Positions 41,178 to 50,972 of a stretch of 64,000 nt of DNA are shown here, one piece after another. The notes beneath the pieces are model-generated. The model saw only the letters and a list, made by a program, of their open reading frames with translations. It made no database searches and was not told the origin of the DNA. Numbering within the stretch: position 1 is the first letter of the stretch; every line of letters begins with the position of its first letter. The DNA comes from an uncultured Prevotellaceae bacterium (lineage in GTDB: Bacteria > Bacteroidota > Bacteroidia > Bacteroidales > Bacteroidaceae): assembly GCA_902768785.1 (NCBI GenBank), contig CACXMM010000013.1, positions 56,293-120,292 of the forward strand. Reading direction: 5' to 3'. The position numbers and the translations under genes are program-made.

Positions 41178-44100
41178 CTAACGGGCGTAGTACTTTTTAC
41201 CATTCACGATATAGATGCCCTTCTGGGTGGGCTTGCCATTGAGCCTCACACCTTCCAGGGTGTACCATGCCTGACCAGTCTGACCATCTGTTGGAGCCTC
41301 ACTGACACCTGTAGCGATGCCGTCGAAGGTATCCTCGATCATGAACAGGAAGCGAGCATTGGAAATGAGATTCGTGTAGCCGAGATAGGCGCGATAAGGC
41401 GGTATCACCTCCCCATCATACTTGAAGAAGCCCACCTCGCCATTGCTGTTATATCCAAGGGTAAGCGTACCACCGGAAGCAGAAGTCTCCTGGTTCACAT
41501 CAAGACCCCACTTGATTTTGCCCATTTCCGTCTGACCGATATACGTTCCAATAAATTTGTTCTTATACTTCTCCACATCAGGTACACTACCTGTATAGAG
41601 CACCAATGGGTACAGTCCGGCACTCTCTGCATTGATAATCACCGGTGTCGTGGCAGGAATGACTCTTCCGATGCTCTTCAGGGTAATGACATCCTTTCCT
41701 TGAGAGTAGGCCGTGTTCACATCCTCGGTAGCCACATAGGCCGTAAGGCCTTCCGGCAGTTGCGTGGGGAAGCCGATGTAGAGCGTGGCCCACATGGCAT
41801 TCGTGACATTCAGCGGATAGTAGATATGCAGATGACCAGCATCTTCGTAGGTTCCCCAATAAGGATCGTTCTGATAATCCTTGAAGAGCTTGGACTGATA
41901 CGAACCGTCGTTGACATAGATATCCATCATTTCTCCACTGTTCTCATGGATGATGGGCTGTTCACTTACTTCTGGTTCAACCAGGTTTCCTTCTGGCAGA
42001 CAATTATCGATGTAGATATTCCTCAGTTTCGGAACCTTGTAGAATGCATAGTCGTCGATGAAGTGGAACAGTGTACTGATGGTAGCATCAGCCTTACCGC
42101 GTCCTGGAGGATAGATCACCAGATGCTTCTTCCCTATGTTGTCGGTACTAAATAACGCACCGTCGATGCTCTCCATCGTCTTATGTTTGCGATTGACGAA
42201 GATATCCTTGATACTTGATTCGTAGAGAGCACCCTCATTCATAGTAGTGAAGGTAGCAGGCACTGTTATCTCCTCTAAGCTGGCACAACCGCTGAAAGCC
42301 TTCTCGGCAATGGTAGTGAGTTTCTTCGGCAGTTGCAGTTCGCTCAGTTGAGCAAGATCAGAGATCATCCCCTCTTCGACGGTTTGGGTATTGGTAAAAT
42401 AGCGGAACTCAGGGAAGGCTTTCAAATCTTTTACATTTGCTTTGGCACTGGCATTGAACACTGCGAAGTCATCCTTAGTGGCCTCCACCAGTTCACGAAG
42501 GGTAAGAATTTCATCTTGATTCTTGTCGAAGGCAGTCTCAGCAGCCGCCTGTGCCACTTCATCCTTGAAAAGGAAATGAGTTAATCCGCTACGGAGGTTC
42601 AGGGGCAGTGTACGTCTGGCTCGTGTACACTGACTCTCCACGTTCTGAGCCTCAGCTATCAGAATCTCCACATCATTACCTGTTTCCTTCACAATCGATG
42701 CGGCTCCGCAATCGTTGATCACATCAATATAGGTTTGGCCATGGAGGGCCTTCCAGAAAACATCCTCCGTGGGGAACTCAAAGATGTAGTTCACATCGCC
42801 TGCACGGTCGACGGTATAGCGATCAGCGCCCTCGGCTTTGTCGAACAAAACAGGAATGGTGAGCAACTTGCCATAAGGTGTGTCAGCAAAAGTCGTCAGC
42901 ATCGGGTAGCGTTCCTCTTCCTGCTGCCATGTGTTGAAAGGCTTCATCAGATTGTTGTTAAGCAGTTCATCGGTGGTCATGGCATCATCCTGGCCTTGAA
43001 TATAAGACTGTTTCGGTTCTCCCAGCATCTGCGTGTCGAAATAGCATGCATTATTCACGTCGCTGTTTTTAGAAATGCCATAGCCCCATGAAAATCTATC
43101 TACCCTTCCAACAGAGACACATCTTTCAAGAGTGGCGGGAGTGTCGTAGCTCACACCGCCTGCCCCATTAGGAGATACGCCGTTTGCGGGCCATGTAAGG
43201 TGGACACTGGTGAAGCAGTCGGTAATCGATGTGTTATTACCATCCACAAGGGCAGCGATTCCTCCGCAGTAGGAGTCGATACTGACCCGTCCGTGGAACA
43301 GACAGTTGCTGACCGATGCTCCCTCCTTCATGGTTCCGCACAGCAGACCGGCGGAGGAGTCAACGTTGGAAGCTTTGTTCGTAGAAACATTACTGTCAAC
43401 AATGGCCAGGTTCTTCACCGTTCCATAGAGGTTTTTGAAGATGCCTAGGGTCTCTCCTGCTGCGAGGTTATCCTTATTTACATACACTCCGTACATGGTC
43501 TTGCCGTTACCGTCGATGTTGAGATAGAGGTCGTACGGACCCCATTGGCGTGCATCTGATCGTGGCATACCGTCAGATTGCAGCAGGTGGGTATTGAAGA
43601 AGATGTCGTTGGACAGTTTGAAATAATAATGTTCCCCTTCCTTATTCCATTTGCGATACGGATCTACTGCCGCTGCCAGCTGATTGGCATTATGGATCAT
43701 AAAGGGATTCGCTTGCGAACCATCCCCTCCATCAAACACCCAATTCGGTCCACCAGTCCATTCCTTGCCATACGTAATGTCGAGATGCACCTTGCGCTGC
43801 AGTCCGTTCCATTTCACGGTCACGTCCACCTCTCCCGGGTCAAGCGGATAGATATGTTTATCAACCACTTTGATGCACGTCACATTGTCGGGCACGGTGA
43901 ACTCAGCACGTTCACCAGTAACACTGTTGGTATGGTCTTCAATGGAGAAATCCACTGTGACATCATTGGCCGAGTAAAGTATCTTTTTGTCATTAGTGAT
44001 GTAAAAGAGGACATCACAGAGCACATAGTTATCGGTGAAACACATCTCAATAGGATCATCTTGATCATAATGTGCTGTTGGAGCAGGATTGCCCAAAGAA

Positions 44101-45566
44101 CCGTACTCCCAAAGCAGTTTGTAGGTGCCGTAGAACCCTTCATTCTTAGTGGGATCCTCTCCGCTGTATGGAATCAACTTGGCATTTTGTCCCGTTGAGG
44201 CGCCCAGTTGCCATCCCATACCATTGGTCTGCATGTTGCACATCATAGGACTGTAGTAGAATATACCACCCCATAAGTTTTTGTAATTATCCTCACTTAC
44301 ATTTGTGCTATATCCCAGAATGGTTCCATAATAATTCGAAGATGTGGGCTTGGTCATGGTACCACAGAAGCTATTAGAACAGCCATGTTGTCCCAGCCAC
44401 AAAGTGCCGCTATCATTAGCAAATCTCTTTAGATGGCCTATGACACCTCCTGCGTAGGTGGCATCGCGTGCATTGATATAGGAAGAACTGGCATTGTTCT
44501 CAATCGGGATGGTAGTATTAGTCATTGGCTGCGAGAAACAGTAGCCTATCAAGCCACCTAACGTATGACCACCAGTAATGGCCACTGTAGTGGCACAGTA
44601 TTTGACACTTAGTGGAACTGAACGATGTTCCAAAATACCCATTAGGCCACCCGTTACCGCTTGTGAGTTGGCATCAACGGTTACATCGCCAGATGCAGAA
44701 CAGAACTTGACAGCGCCTTTGCTCATGAATCCTATGACACCTCCTAAATAGCTGTCATTGCTTGTGGAGAGATTTGTAGCAGTCATATTGACAATAGCAT
44801 GACAATCGAGCATCTTTCCATAGTTTAGACCCACAACACCCCCTGCTCTTACCACGTTAGTACCGTTGCCTGTTAGTCTGATTGCCGTTTTTACCACGCA
44901 ACTGACAAGACGGTTCTTTTCTCCACCATCATTATTATTCTCGCCTACCAAACCACCTATATTGAGTACATTATCAGAATTAGAACTGAGAGCCTTAGCG
45001 GTAATAAGATTATTATCCCCCTGTACCCAACAGTTGGCAACATATCCTTTATTCAGATAACCACAGAGCAGTCCTGCATAATACTCGCCACTAAGGCCAC
45101 TGATCTCTATCTCTCCAGCTTCCAGCTTCACACCATCCACTGTTCCTGTCACACAGCCAAAGAGTCCAAAGTAATTGGTAGTCTCCGTACTATTTGCATA
45201 GATCACCATGTTACTGATGACATGGCCATCGGGATTGGTCAGGATTCCCTTGAAAGGCTTTTCACTGCTAATGCCTATAGGTATCCAAACTACAGGTTTG
45301 CTATCAATATATTTGTATAGATCAATATTATCGTCGAGTTTAAAATAACCCCCCACGCCTTCCACATTCACCTGGTAGGACAACAGAGCTAACTGCCCAG
45401 GTGTCTGTATCAAATAAGGATCATTCTTACTGCCGCTACCGCCAGCATATCCCGTAGCGCGATATTCATACCACGTAGGACCCACGAACCCCGCCACTTC
45501 ATCATAAGCATTGGCCTTTGTCATCACGAGAGCCAACAAAAGGCTCAAAAGGATTGTTCTTTTCAT
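41178..45566 (-). CDS. Giant secreted protein with GLUG-like repeats and an LRR_5 segment
   Basis: 1462 residues. Signal peptide MKRTILLSLLLALVMTKANA. About 30-360 and 600-830 contain GLUG-type units (YFGLFGCVTGTVDGVKLEAG; TLGIFKNLYGTVKNLAIVDS; SYLGGVIGFMSKGAVKFCSA), a beta-helix-like motif of bacterial surface proteins and IgA-peptidase-like proteins. Around 1100-1190 is an LRR_5 block (LTTIAEKAFSGCASLEEITV). The end WYTLEGVRLNGKPTQKGIYI is the shared sorting-like tail. It overlaps the next gene upstream by 4 bp (ATGA), so the two giant proteins are translationally coupled. Binding partner unknown. Confidence 0.85.
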   Translation of the reverse strand: MKRTILLSLLLALVMTKANAYDEVAGFVGPTWYEYRATGYAGGSGSKNDPYLIQTPGQLALLSYQVNVEGVGGYFKLDDNIDLYKYIDSKPVVWIPIGISSEKPFKGILTNPDGHVISNMVIYANSTETTNYFGLFGCVTGTVDGVKLEAGEIEISGLSGEYYAGLLCGYLNKGYVANCWVQGDNNLITAKALSSNSDNVLNIGGLVGENNNDGGEKNRLVSCVVKTAIRLTGNGTNVVRAGGVVGLNYGKMLDCHAIVNMTATNLSTSNDSYLGGVIGFMSKGAVKFCSASGDVTVDANSQAVTGGLMGILEHRSVPLSVKYCATTVAITGGHTLGGLIGYCFSQPMTNTTIPIENNASSSYINARDATYAGGVIGHLKRFANDSGTLWLGQHGCSNSFCGTMTKPTSSNYYGTILGYSTNVSEDNYKNLWGGIFYYSPMMCNMQTNGMGWQLGASTGQNAKLIPYSGEDPTKNEGFYGTYKLLWEYGSLGNPAPTAHYDQDDPIEMCFTDNYVLCDVLFYITNDKKILYSANDVTVDFSIEDHTNSVTGERAEFTVPDNVTCIKVVDKHIYPLDPGEVDVTVKWNGLQRKVHLDITYGKEWTGGPNWVFDGGDGSQANPFMIHNANQLAAAVDPYRKWNKEGEHYYFKLSNDIFFNTHLLQSDGMPRSDARQWGPYDLYLNIDGNGKTMYGVYVNKDNLAAGETLGIFKNLYGTVKNLAIVDSNVSTNKASNVDSSAGLLCGTMKEGASVSNCLFHGRVSIDSYCGGIAALVDGNNTSITDCFTSVHLTWPANGVSPNGAGGVSYDTPATLERCVSVGRVDRFSWGYGISKNSDVNNACYFDTQMLGEPKQSYIQGQDDAMTTDELLNNNLMKPFNTWQQEEERYPMLTTFADTPYGKLLTIPVLFDKAEGADRYTVDRAGDVNYIFEFPTEDVFWKALHGQTYIDVINDCGAASIVKETGNDVEILIAEAQNVESQCTRARRTLPLNLRSGLTHFLFKDEVAQAAAETAFDKNQDEILTLRELVEATKDDFAVFNASAKANVKDLKAFPEFRYFTNTQTVEEGMISDLAQLSELQLPKKLTTIAEKAFSGCASLEEITVPATFTTMNEGALYESSIKDIFVNRKHKTMESIDGALFSTDNIGKKHLVIYPPGRGKADATISTLFHFIDDYAFYKVPKLRNIYIDNCLPEGNLVEPEVSEQPIIHENSGEMMDIYVNDGSYQSKLFKDYQNDPYWGTYEDAGHLHIYYPLNVTNAMWATLYIGFPTQLPEGLTAYVATEDVNTAYSQGKDVITLKSIGRVIPATTPVIINAESAGLYPLVLYTGSVPDVEKYKNKFIGTYIGQTEMGKIKWGLDVNQETSASGGTLTLGYNSNGEVGFFKYDGEVIPPYRAYLGYTNLISNARFLFMIEDTFDGIATGVSEAPTDGQTGQAWYTLEGVRLNGKPTQKGIYIVNGKKYYAR

Positions 45567-48500
45567 TGCTTGATATATTTAAGTATTTCGGAACCGTCAC
45601 TGATGAGATAGATGGTGTTGCCCTTCAGGGGCACGAACACCTCAGTATCGGAATTCTTTCTGTTATAAACTTGTACGCCATTCACGGTGAAGATACGCAG
45701 ATGCGCGCCTTTCCTGAGGTCGCTGATGCGTACGCCGCCGTCGGCTTCTTTAACAGTAAACGACACATTGCGAGCCGTGCCACCCTTGACGATCTGTTCC
45801 ACGATGGTAGGATCGTTGTGGGGCAACAGGGTGATGTAGTGTGCATTGTTACGACTCTTGTTCATCACAGGTGCCATCTCCCGGTCTTCATAGCTTTCCA
45901 CGTAGAAGACATGTGCATTCAGGTAGGCACGTATCGGCTCCCTGATGCCTGTCACTTTCACAGTGGTATATGCCTTACGCACCCCGCCGATCTCTGTGAA
46001 GTCTTCAGCTTTCACGACGCAGAACCCTTGGTCAAGCAAGGGCTCCATCAGACTGGAATGTGCAAAGATGCCCACGAGCACAACATTCTGTGGTGACATG
46101 CCTCTTACGGAGTGGTCGATGAGTTCCACCACGAAATTGTTCACACCATTCTCCACGCTGTGACCGATCAGACGGCACTCGATGTCCTCCATGCCCACAT
46201 TGGTCATCGGCTTCGACTTCATCTGTCTACGCATACTGGAGCGACGCACCGGATGAACATTCGTCTTGAAGACATTGTCATAATCCACAGTCACATCACT
46301 GGTGATATAGCCATCGAATGAGTCGCCGATGGGATAGTTCACCACGAATGTCCGCTTCTGGAGAGGTGGTACATAGGAGTCTTTTATGATGAACTCGCTG
46401 TTGTTGATATTGGCCGTAACCTGATTGATAGCTGATGTTCCGGTATTGCGGACTTCGAGGTTGAGCGGCAGGAACCTGCTTGCGAGGATAGTCTGACGCG
46501 GATAGGAGATGTCGTATTCGAAGCTATTGTTGAAGTACTTCTCGTTTGTCATGATAACGGCACCTCCCGTCTCGATGTTCGAGAGCGAATACACCACTTT
46601 GATATGTGCATCATCGAGGAATCCGTCGAAATCTGTCAATATCAGACTGTCACGTTCACACCCCACGGTAATGGGGGCCGTGATGTGCGGTTCCGGTTGC
46701 AAACTGATGCGTGAAGCATTAAGCATCTGGTGTACCTCTTCCGTATTGATATCATCATCACCGCCGTTATGAGCCACATTGTTCATCTCCGTCCAGAGGA
46801 TGGCAAAGTCATCCAGATCCTCAGCGGCCCTGTCACACACGATTTTCACACGGTTCGGTGAACAGTAGTTTGCCCCCACATCACTACCGACGACACCGTT
46901 GCCACGTCCACTCATGGCGAGTGTCTTCACAAAGATATCGCGTGTGGAGTCGTTCTTCTCATAGAGCATGGCAATGACACCGTGCTTTCCTACGCGGTTC
47001 ATGAAGAAGTGGAGAGGATTGAGCGGGTCTTCCGTAATTCTCACCCTCTTCGCCTTCACATCAACGGAGGCATAGCTGAAGTGCCGTTTGATATTGACGG
47101 AGTCAAGTGGGTTGTCGGTGAAACTGGCACCCAAAAGTACCGTATCGTTTCGCATGATCAAATCATACTCCGAGGCCACATGGTTCTCATTAAGATCATC
47201 CAAGATCACAGGACTGCTCCAGGTATTACCGTCATAGATGGAGAGCACGAGGTTGCCGCGGATTGAATTGTTATAGAGCGTATCGGAAGCCACCGTCTGA
47301 GTCTGGGTGAACATACTGCCTCGCTGCCATACACAGGCAGCCTTACCGTCTTCCTGGATGGTCACCACGGGTTTGCTATCGACCTTTCCGTCTTGGGCGA
47401 TGATCGTACTCTTCTCCCACTTTCCTGTCGTGACATTCTTGATACGAGCGGAGAGGGAGGTACGGGCAGACATCTCGTTGCTCTTCTCCAAGCTGTTGTC
47501 CGACTGTATCTCATCAGCACCAATCTTCCTGTCGAGTTCCTCGAAGACCACGATTTCGTGCTCACCGCGCTTTGAACGCATATGGCGTGTGCTGACCGTT
47601 TCGGTCTCCGACAAGTCGGTCTTGGTCTTATCTTCTATATTCATCAACGTCACGCGGTCGTCGTTATAGTCGGCGGGATCCCTCAGGTCGTTATACACCA
47701 CATGCTCCCCGTCGATGAAATGGGGATTGGCATCCGAGGCCACATCGTTGGTGAGCGCATATCCGAAGGTGGAAGCTCCGAGCAACGGTGCCCGGCGGTA
47801 ACTGTCGGCAATGCTCCTGGCACCACTTTTGGAAACCCAATAGGGATACTTGGAGTGGAAGGGGTTGTGGTCGTTGGCAGGAGCCAGCCACTTCTTGCCG
47901 AAAGTGACACCGGCCCTAGCAGACCAGTTGAAGAGGAAGGTATGGATACTGGCGTAGGCCTCCACACCACCCACCACAAGGATATAGGTGCCGAAGTCGG
48001 GAGCCTTCGACTCGAACGGTCCTGCCATACCCAACCCCGAGCCGATCTTGATTCCTCCCCTCACACCGGCAGAGAACGAGAAGATTGGGTTACCGGGAGT
48101 GGAGAACTCCGCCCATGCACCCACCTTCACCTTTCCTGAGAGGTTGCCGTAGTAGCCCCAGCTGTCGTTATCGAAGGTAGCCCCCTTGCTGTCGTACATC
48201 TTGATGCCTGCATCGAGTTGCACCCTCGCATCGAAGTTCAGACCGATATGGAAGCAGGGCAGTTTTTTGAAGATCTTGGTGAACCCGCTGCTGGAGAAGT
48301 AGTTTTTCATCAGGTCGGGCGTAGCAAGGGAGACACCATAGCCCACGGAGAGTCCTAACTGTTTGAAGACAATGTAGTTCCCACCTTTCCCCGCGTTCTT
48401 GCCAAAGGGGATATCGAAGGCTGCCGTTCCCGTGAAGAACCATCCGGCACCGATGGTGGCCGGAGAATAGCTGAAGATATCATCCATCTCCTTCAGGATC

Positions 48501-50575
48501 CAGTCATCGAACGAGTTGGTTCCCTTCCCATCCCATTTGAGCTTTTTGCCCTCGTCACTATTCTCGTAGAAAGTCTCTTTGCCTCCCTTGCTGAACTCCT
48601 TGGCCTCATCACGGAGTGTCTGGGTGTCCTTATCGGAGGCAGCCGTGCTATAGCTGACAGACGCCTTGACGTTGATCACCTGCTTGGAGAAGTTCACGTT
48701 GATGGAGGTGGAGAAGTTCACGGGTTTCACATCCAGCGAGAAGTTACCGGGGAAGCTGAAGTTGAAATCCTGGGCGGCAAACATGTTGTCGCGCTCGTCA
48801 TTGCTCGCTCCGGGCATCTGTCTGTTGATGTCATTATCCACCTGTTCATACATATCTCTTCTGTCGAGATACATGTTGTAGAAGAAGGGGAACTCCTTAT
48901 ACTCATAGTCACCCGCCTCCATCCTCAGACTACAGGTCGTGTTCTGCGGCAGCACATCCACCATGCGGTAGTCCATATCCACATAGTTGTACTGGAACGA
49001 GGGGAAGGAAGATATATCGACGGTACTGGTAGTCGGACGTCTGAACGTATATTCCCTGTCCTCATCTATATCCTTGGCAAAGAGCATCACGGAGCTGATG
49101 GACTGTCCGCGGGGACAGGCGAACGACAGCTTCAGATGGGCGTATTTCTCCACCTTACTCTTGTTGCTGAACACCTTCGGGTACTGGTGACCGGCATCCT
49201 CCACGTAGAAGAGGGTGTCGGCGGCAGGACGGAAGGTGATGTCAAGATCATCCAAGTCGCACACCGCATAATCGGTCTGTCCGATGGCTATCACCGTCTT
49301 GGTATCGCGCAGCACCTCCACATGGGCACTGCTCATGGCGATACTGCCATCGACGTTACGGTTGGTGAGCAGCTGTACGGTGACAGAGCAGAGCGCCTCA
49401 TCCACGATGCGCGTCTTCGGGTCGGCAGCACCGGGATATTGGTATAGACGGGGCACATAGCCAGAGGCAATGACCTCCATATAAGCAGGGCGTCCATAGG
49501 TGAGGATCTTATGCTGCTTCATAATACGGTCATAGCCGATGTACTTCATGCCCTGTTCATTGGGGATGCGCTCTCCCTTGTCATTGATGGCCTCAATATT
49601 GAAAGTAGCACGTGGGATATCTTCACCGGTACTGTTCAGCAGCTTTATATAGAGGGTATCGAAACGCTCGTACAAGCCCGATCCAATCCAGTTGAAGTTT
49701 ATCAGCTCACGGTTCTCGTGTTTGTCGAGTTTGAAGTTCGATGACAAGGTGGTGACACTGAAGTCGGGATCTAGGGTCACACCGGTATGCAGTCGTGCCT
49801 TGTTGAGTCGAAGCTTATGTTCTTCCTCAGGCTTACTCTCCTCGCCGCTGACAAGGAGCACATCCAACAGATCGTGCCGATCCTTGACATAGAAGCTCTG
49901 GAACGTGCTGTCACGCAGGGCAAGCGTCGTGGTGTCTGTCTGGTACTCCCCTACTTCATCGGTATGTCCTAACACGTACTGCAGTCGATAGGTCTCCTTC
50001 GCCAGCTGACGTTTGGAGTCAAGCTGGAAGACATACAGGTTCTCATCGTTCCAGTCATATACTCGGTACTTGAAGTTGATGACATTGCTCTCATCACCCA
50101 CCTTATAGACACGGATCTTCACGTCCTCACCCTGACGGGGCGCATTGACGTAGAAATAGCTACTGACAGTAAGTGTCTGTGGTTTCTTTCCCACACTGTC
50201 AGTAACCTCCACGACATAACTCCCTGTGGTACCACTTCCGTCATTGATGCGGAAACAGAGCAAGCAATGGTCGCGCATGGTCCAGAACTGCTGTTGCTGC
50301 TGCTTGTATTTCCGCTCCGTGGAGTTGAACATATTGATCACCTCGGTAACCTCTGCAAGGTTTCCGCTCATGTCGGTGTTCCTGACTTCACGCCATGCTA
50401 ATGGAGAACTGGCATCCTCGATCTTGGTGAAGTCGGTGATGTCAGAGACATTATTGGCGAAGTATAGTTTAAAGTCCTGCGCAACAGCCGTTCCACTCCA
50501 CCCAAGGAGGATGAAGAAGGTCAGCAGGATGTGCCTTGCAAGGACATTCATGGAAAAATCTTTAAACCTTTTCAT
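45563..50575 (-). CDS. Giant secreted protein of unknown family, 1670 aa
   Basis: 1670 residues. Signal peptide through about 33 (ILLTFFILLGWSGTAVAQ); a second in-frame Met at residue 9 is an alternative start. The first 550 residues look beta-rich and Ig-like; about 610-1000 includes FSLDVKPVNFSTSINVNFSK and glycine-rich barrel-like strands (VGYGVSLATPDLMKNYFSS); 1000-1500 is again beta-rich and resembles CARDB-type modules; the C-terminus (LRIFTVNGVQVYNRKNSD, then YLISDGSEILKYIKQ) resembles a T9SS-type sorting domain. I do not recognise the overall family. Preceded by a 265-nt leader with a 50-residue peptide gene; overlaps the downstream giant gene by 4 bp. Confidence 0.8.
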   Translation of the reverse strand: MKRFKDFSMNVLARHILLTFFILLGWSGTAVAQDFKLYFANNVSDITDFTKIEDASSPLAWREVRNTDMSGNLAEVTEVINMFNSTERKYKQQQQQFWTMRDHCLLCFRINDGSGTTGSYVVEVTDSVGKKPQTLTVSSYFYVNAPRQGEDVKIRVYKVGDESNVINFKYRVYDWNDENLYVFQLDSKRQLAKETYRLQYVLGHTDEVGEYQTDTTTLALRDSTFQSFYVKDRHDLLDVLLVSGEESKPEEEHKLRLNKARLHTGVTLDPDFSVTTLSSNFKLDKHENRELINFNWIGSGLYERFDTLYIKLLNSTGEDIPRATFNIEAINDKGERIPNEQGMKYIGYDRIMKQHKILTYGRPAYMEVIASGYVPRLYQYPGAADPKTRIVDEALCSVTVQLLTNRNVDGSIAMSSAHVEVLRDTKTVIAIGQTDYAVCDLDDLDITFRPAADTLFYVEDAGHQYPKVFSNKSKVEKYAHLKLSFACPRGQSISSVMLFAKDIDEDREYTFRRPTTSTVDISSFPSFQYNYVDMDYRMVDVLPQNTTCSLRMEAGDYEYKEFPFFYNMYLDRRDMYEQVDNDINRQMPGASNDERDNMFAAQDFNFSFPGNFSLDVKPVNFSTSINVNFSKQVINVKASVSYSTAASDKDTQTLRDEAKEFSKGGKETFYENSDEGKKLKWDGKGTNSFDDWILKEMDDIFSYSPATIGAGWFFTGTAAFDIPFGKNAGKGGNYIVFKQLGLSVGYGVSLATPDLMKNYFSSSGFTKIFKKLPCFHIGLNFDARVQLDAGIKMYDSKGATFDNDSWGYYGNLSGKVKVGAWAEFSTPGNPIFSFSAGVRGGIKIGSGLGMAGPFESKAPDFGTYILVVGGVEAYASIHTFLFNWSARAGVTFGKKWLAPANDHNPFHSKYPYWVSKSGARSIADSYRRAPLLGASTFGYALTNDVASDANPHFIDGEHVVYNDLRDPADYNDDRVTLMNIEDKTKTDLSETETVSTRHMRSKRGEHEIVVFEELDRKIGADEIQSDNSLEKSNEMSARTSLSARIKNVTTGKWEKSTIIAQDGKVDSKPVVTIQEDGKAACVWQRGSMFTQTQTVASDTLYNNSIRGNLVLSIYDGNTWSSPVILDDLNENHVASEYDLIMRNDTVLLGASFTDNPLDSVNIKRHFSYASVDVKAKRVRITEDPLNPLHFFMNRVGKHGVIAMLYEKNDSTRDIFVKTLAMSGRGNGVVGSDVGANYCSPNRVKIVCDRAAEDLDDFAILWTEMNNVAHNGGDDDINTEEVHQMLNASRISLQPEPHITAPITVGCERDSLILTDFDGFLDDAHIKVVYSLSNIETGGAVIMTNEKYFNNSFEYDISYPRQTILASRFLPLNLEVRNTGTSAINQVTANINNSEFIIKDSYVPPLQKRTFVVNYPIGDSFDGYITSDVTVDYDNVFKTNVHPVRRSSMRRQMKSKPMTNVGMEDIECRLIGHSVENGVNNFVVELIDHSVRGMSPQNVVLVGIFAHSSLMEPLLDQGFCVVKAEDFTEIGGVRKAYTTVKVTGIREPIRAYLNAHVFYVESYEDREMAPVMNKSRNNAHYITLLPHNDPTIVEQIVKGGTARNVSFTVKEADGGVRISDLRKGAHLRIFTVNGVQVYNRKNSDTEVFVPLKGNTIYLISDGSEILKYIKQ

Positions 50576-50647
50576 AAGATAGTTCTTTTCTTTCAGTTTG
50601 ACTTCATTGAAATTACGAATTGCTCATCAACCATCAATTATCAAATT

Positions 50648-50800
50648 TCATTCTTCCCAAAACCAGAATGCTCTTGAAAGCGCATCCTTTGTAGGACTGT
50701 CCTGATCATAAGGCAGAGACCTTTCACTGGCAGTGAGTAAGAGCTCCATATTCAGAGTCCTCACCCGGATAGTTGGTACGATATAGGGTTTCATGTTCAT
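50648..50800 (-). CDS. Small peptide, 50 aa, upstream of the giant secreted protein gene
   Basis: A 51-codon frame from ATG 50800 (or 50794) to TGA 50648, inside the leader between the promoter at 50847 and the giant gene. The product starts MNMKPYIVPTIRVRTLNMEL, then LLTASERSLPYD, and ends RAFWFWEE. It has the form of short Bacteroidales peptides that open with M-K-x-Y-(I/V)-x-P-x-(I/T) and carry LLxAS in the middle and an acidic or aromatic end. I recall that form from general knowledge; its function is unknown. A purine-rich stretch precedes the ATG at normal distance. Length makes the call uncertain. Confidence 0.6.
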   Translation of the reverse strand: MNMKPYIVPTIRVRTLNMELLLTASERSLPYDQDSPTKDALSRAFWFWEE

Positions 50801-50846
50801 ATTTATTATAAAGATGAGTTAATTAACTCTTGCGGTAATGTTGGGG

Positions 50847-50854
50847 CAAAGATA
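50847..50854 (-). promoter_or_regulatory. Promoter -7 box of the giant-protein operon
   Basis: Minus strand TATCTTTG; start near 50840. The peptide gene starts 40 nt later and the giant gene 265 nt later. A perfect 14-bp palindrome (GAGTTAATTAACTC, 50815-50828) lies between the start and the peptide gene and could be an operator. Confidence 0.6.
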
Positions 50855-50880
50855 CAAAAAAAAAATTACTAACAATCACT

Positions 50881-50929
50881 AAAAAACAAAAAAAGGGCAT
50901 CACAACACCGAGAAAAATGTTGTGCGCCC
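50881..50929 (-). terminator. Rho-independent terminator of the TonB receptor gene
   Basis: On the minus strand GGGC-N-CACAACA pairs with TGTTGTG-NN-GCCC, followed by TTTTTTTGTTTTTT. A textbook terminator 43 bp after the receptor stop codon. Confidence 0.88.
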
Positions 50930-50972
50930 AAACAGTGTAAGGTACAGTGCTAGAATAACTTCCCTAATGACA

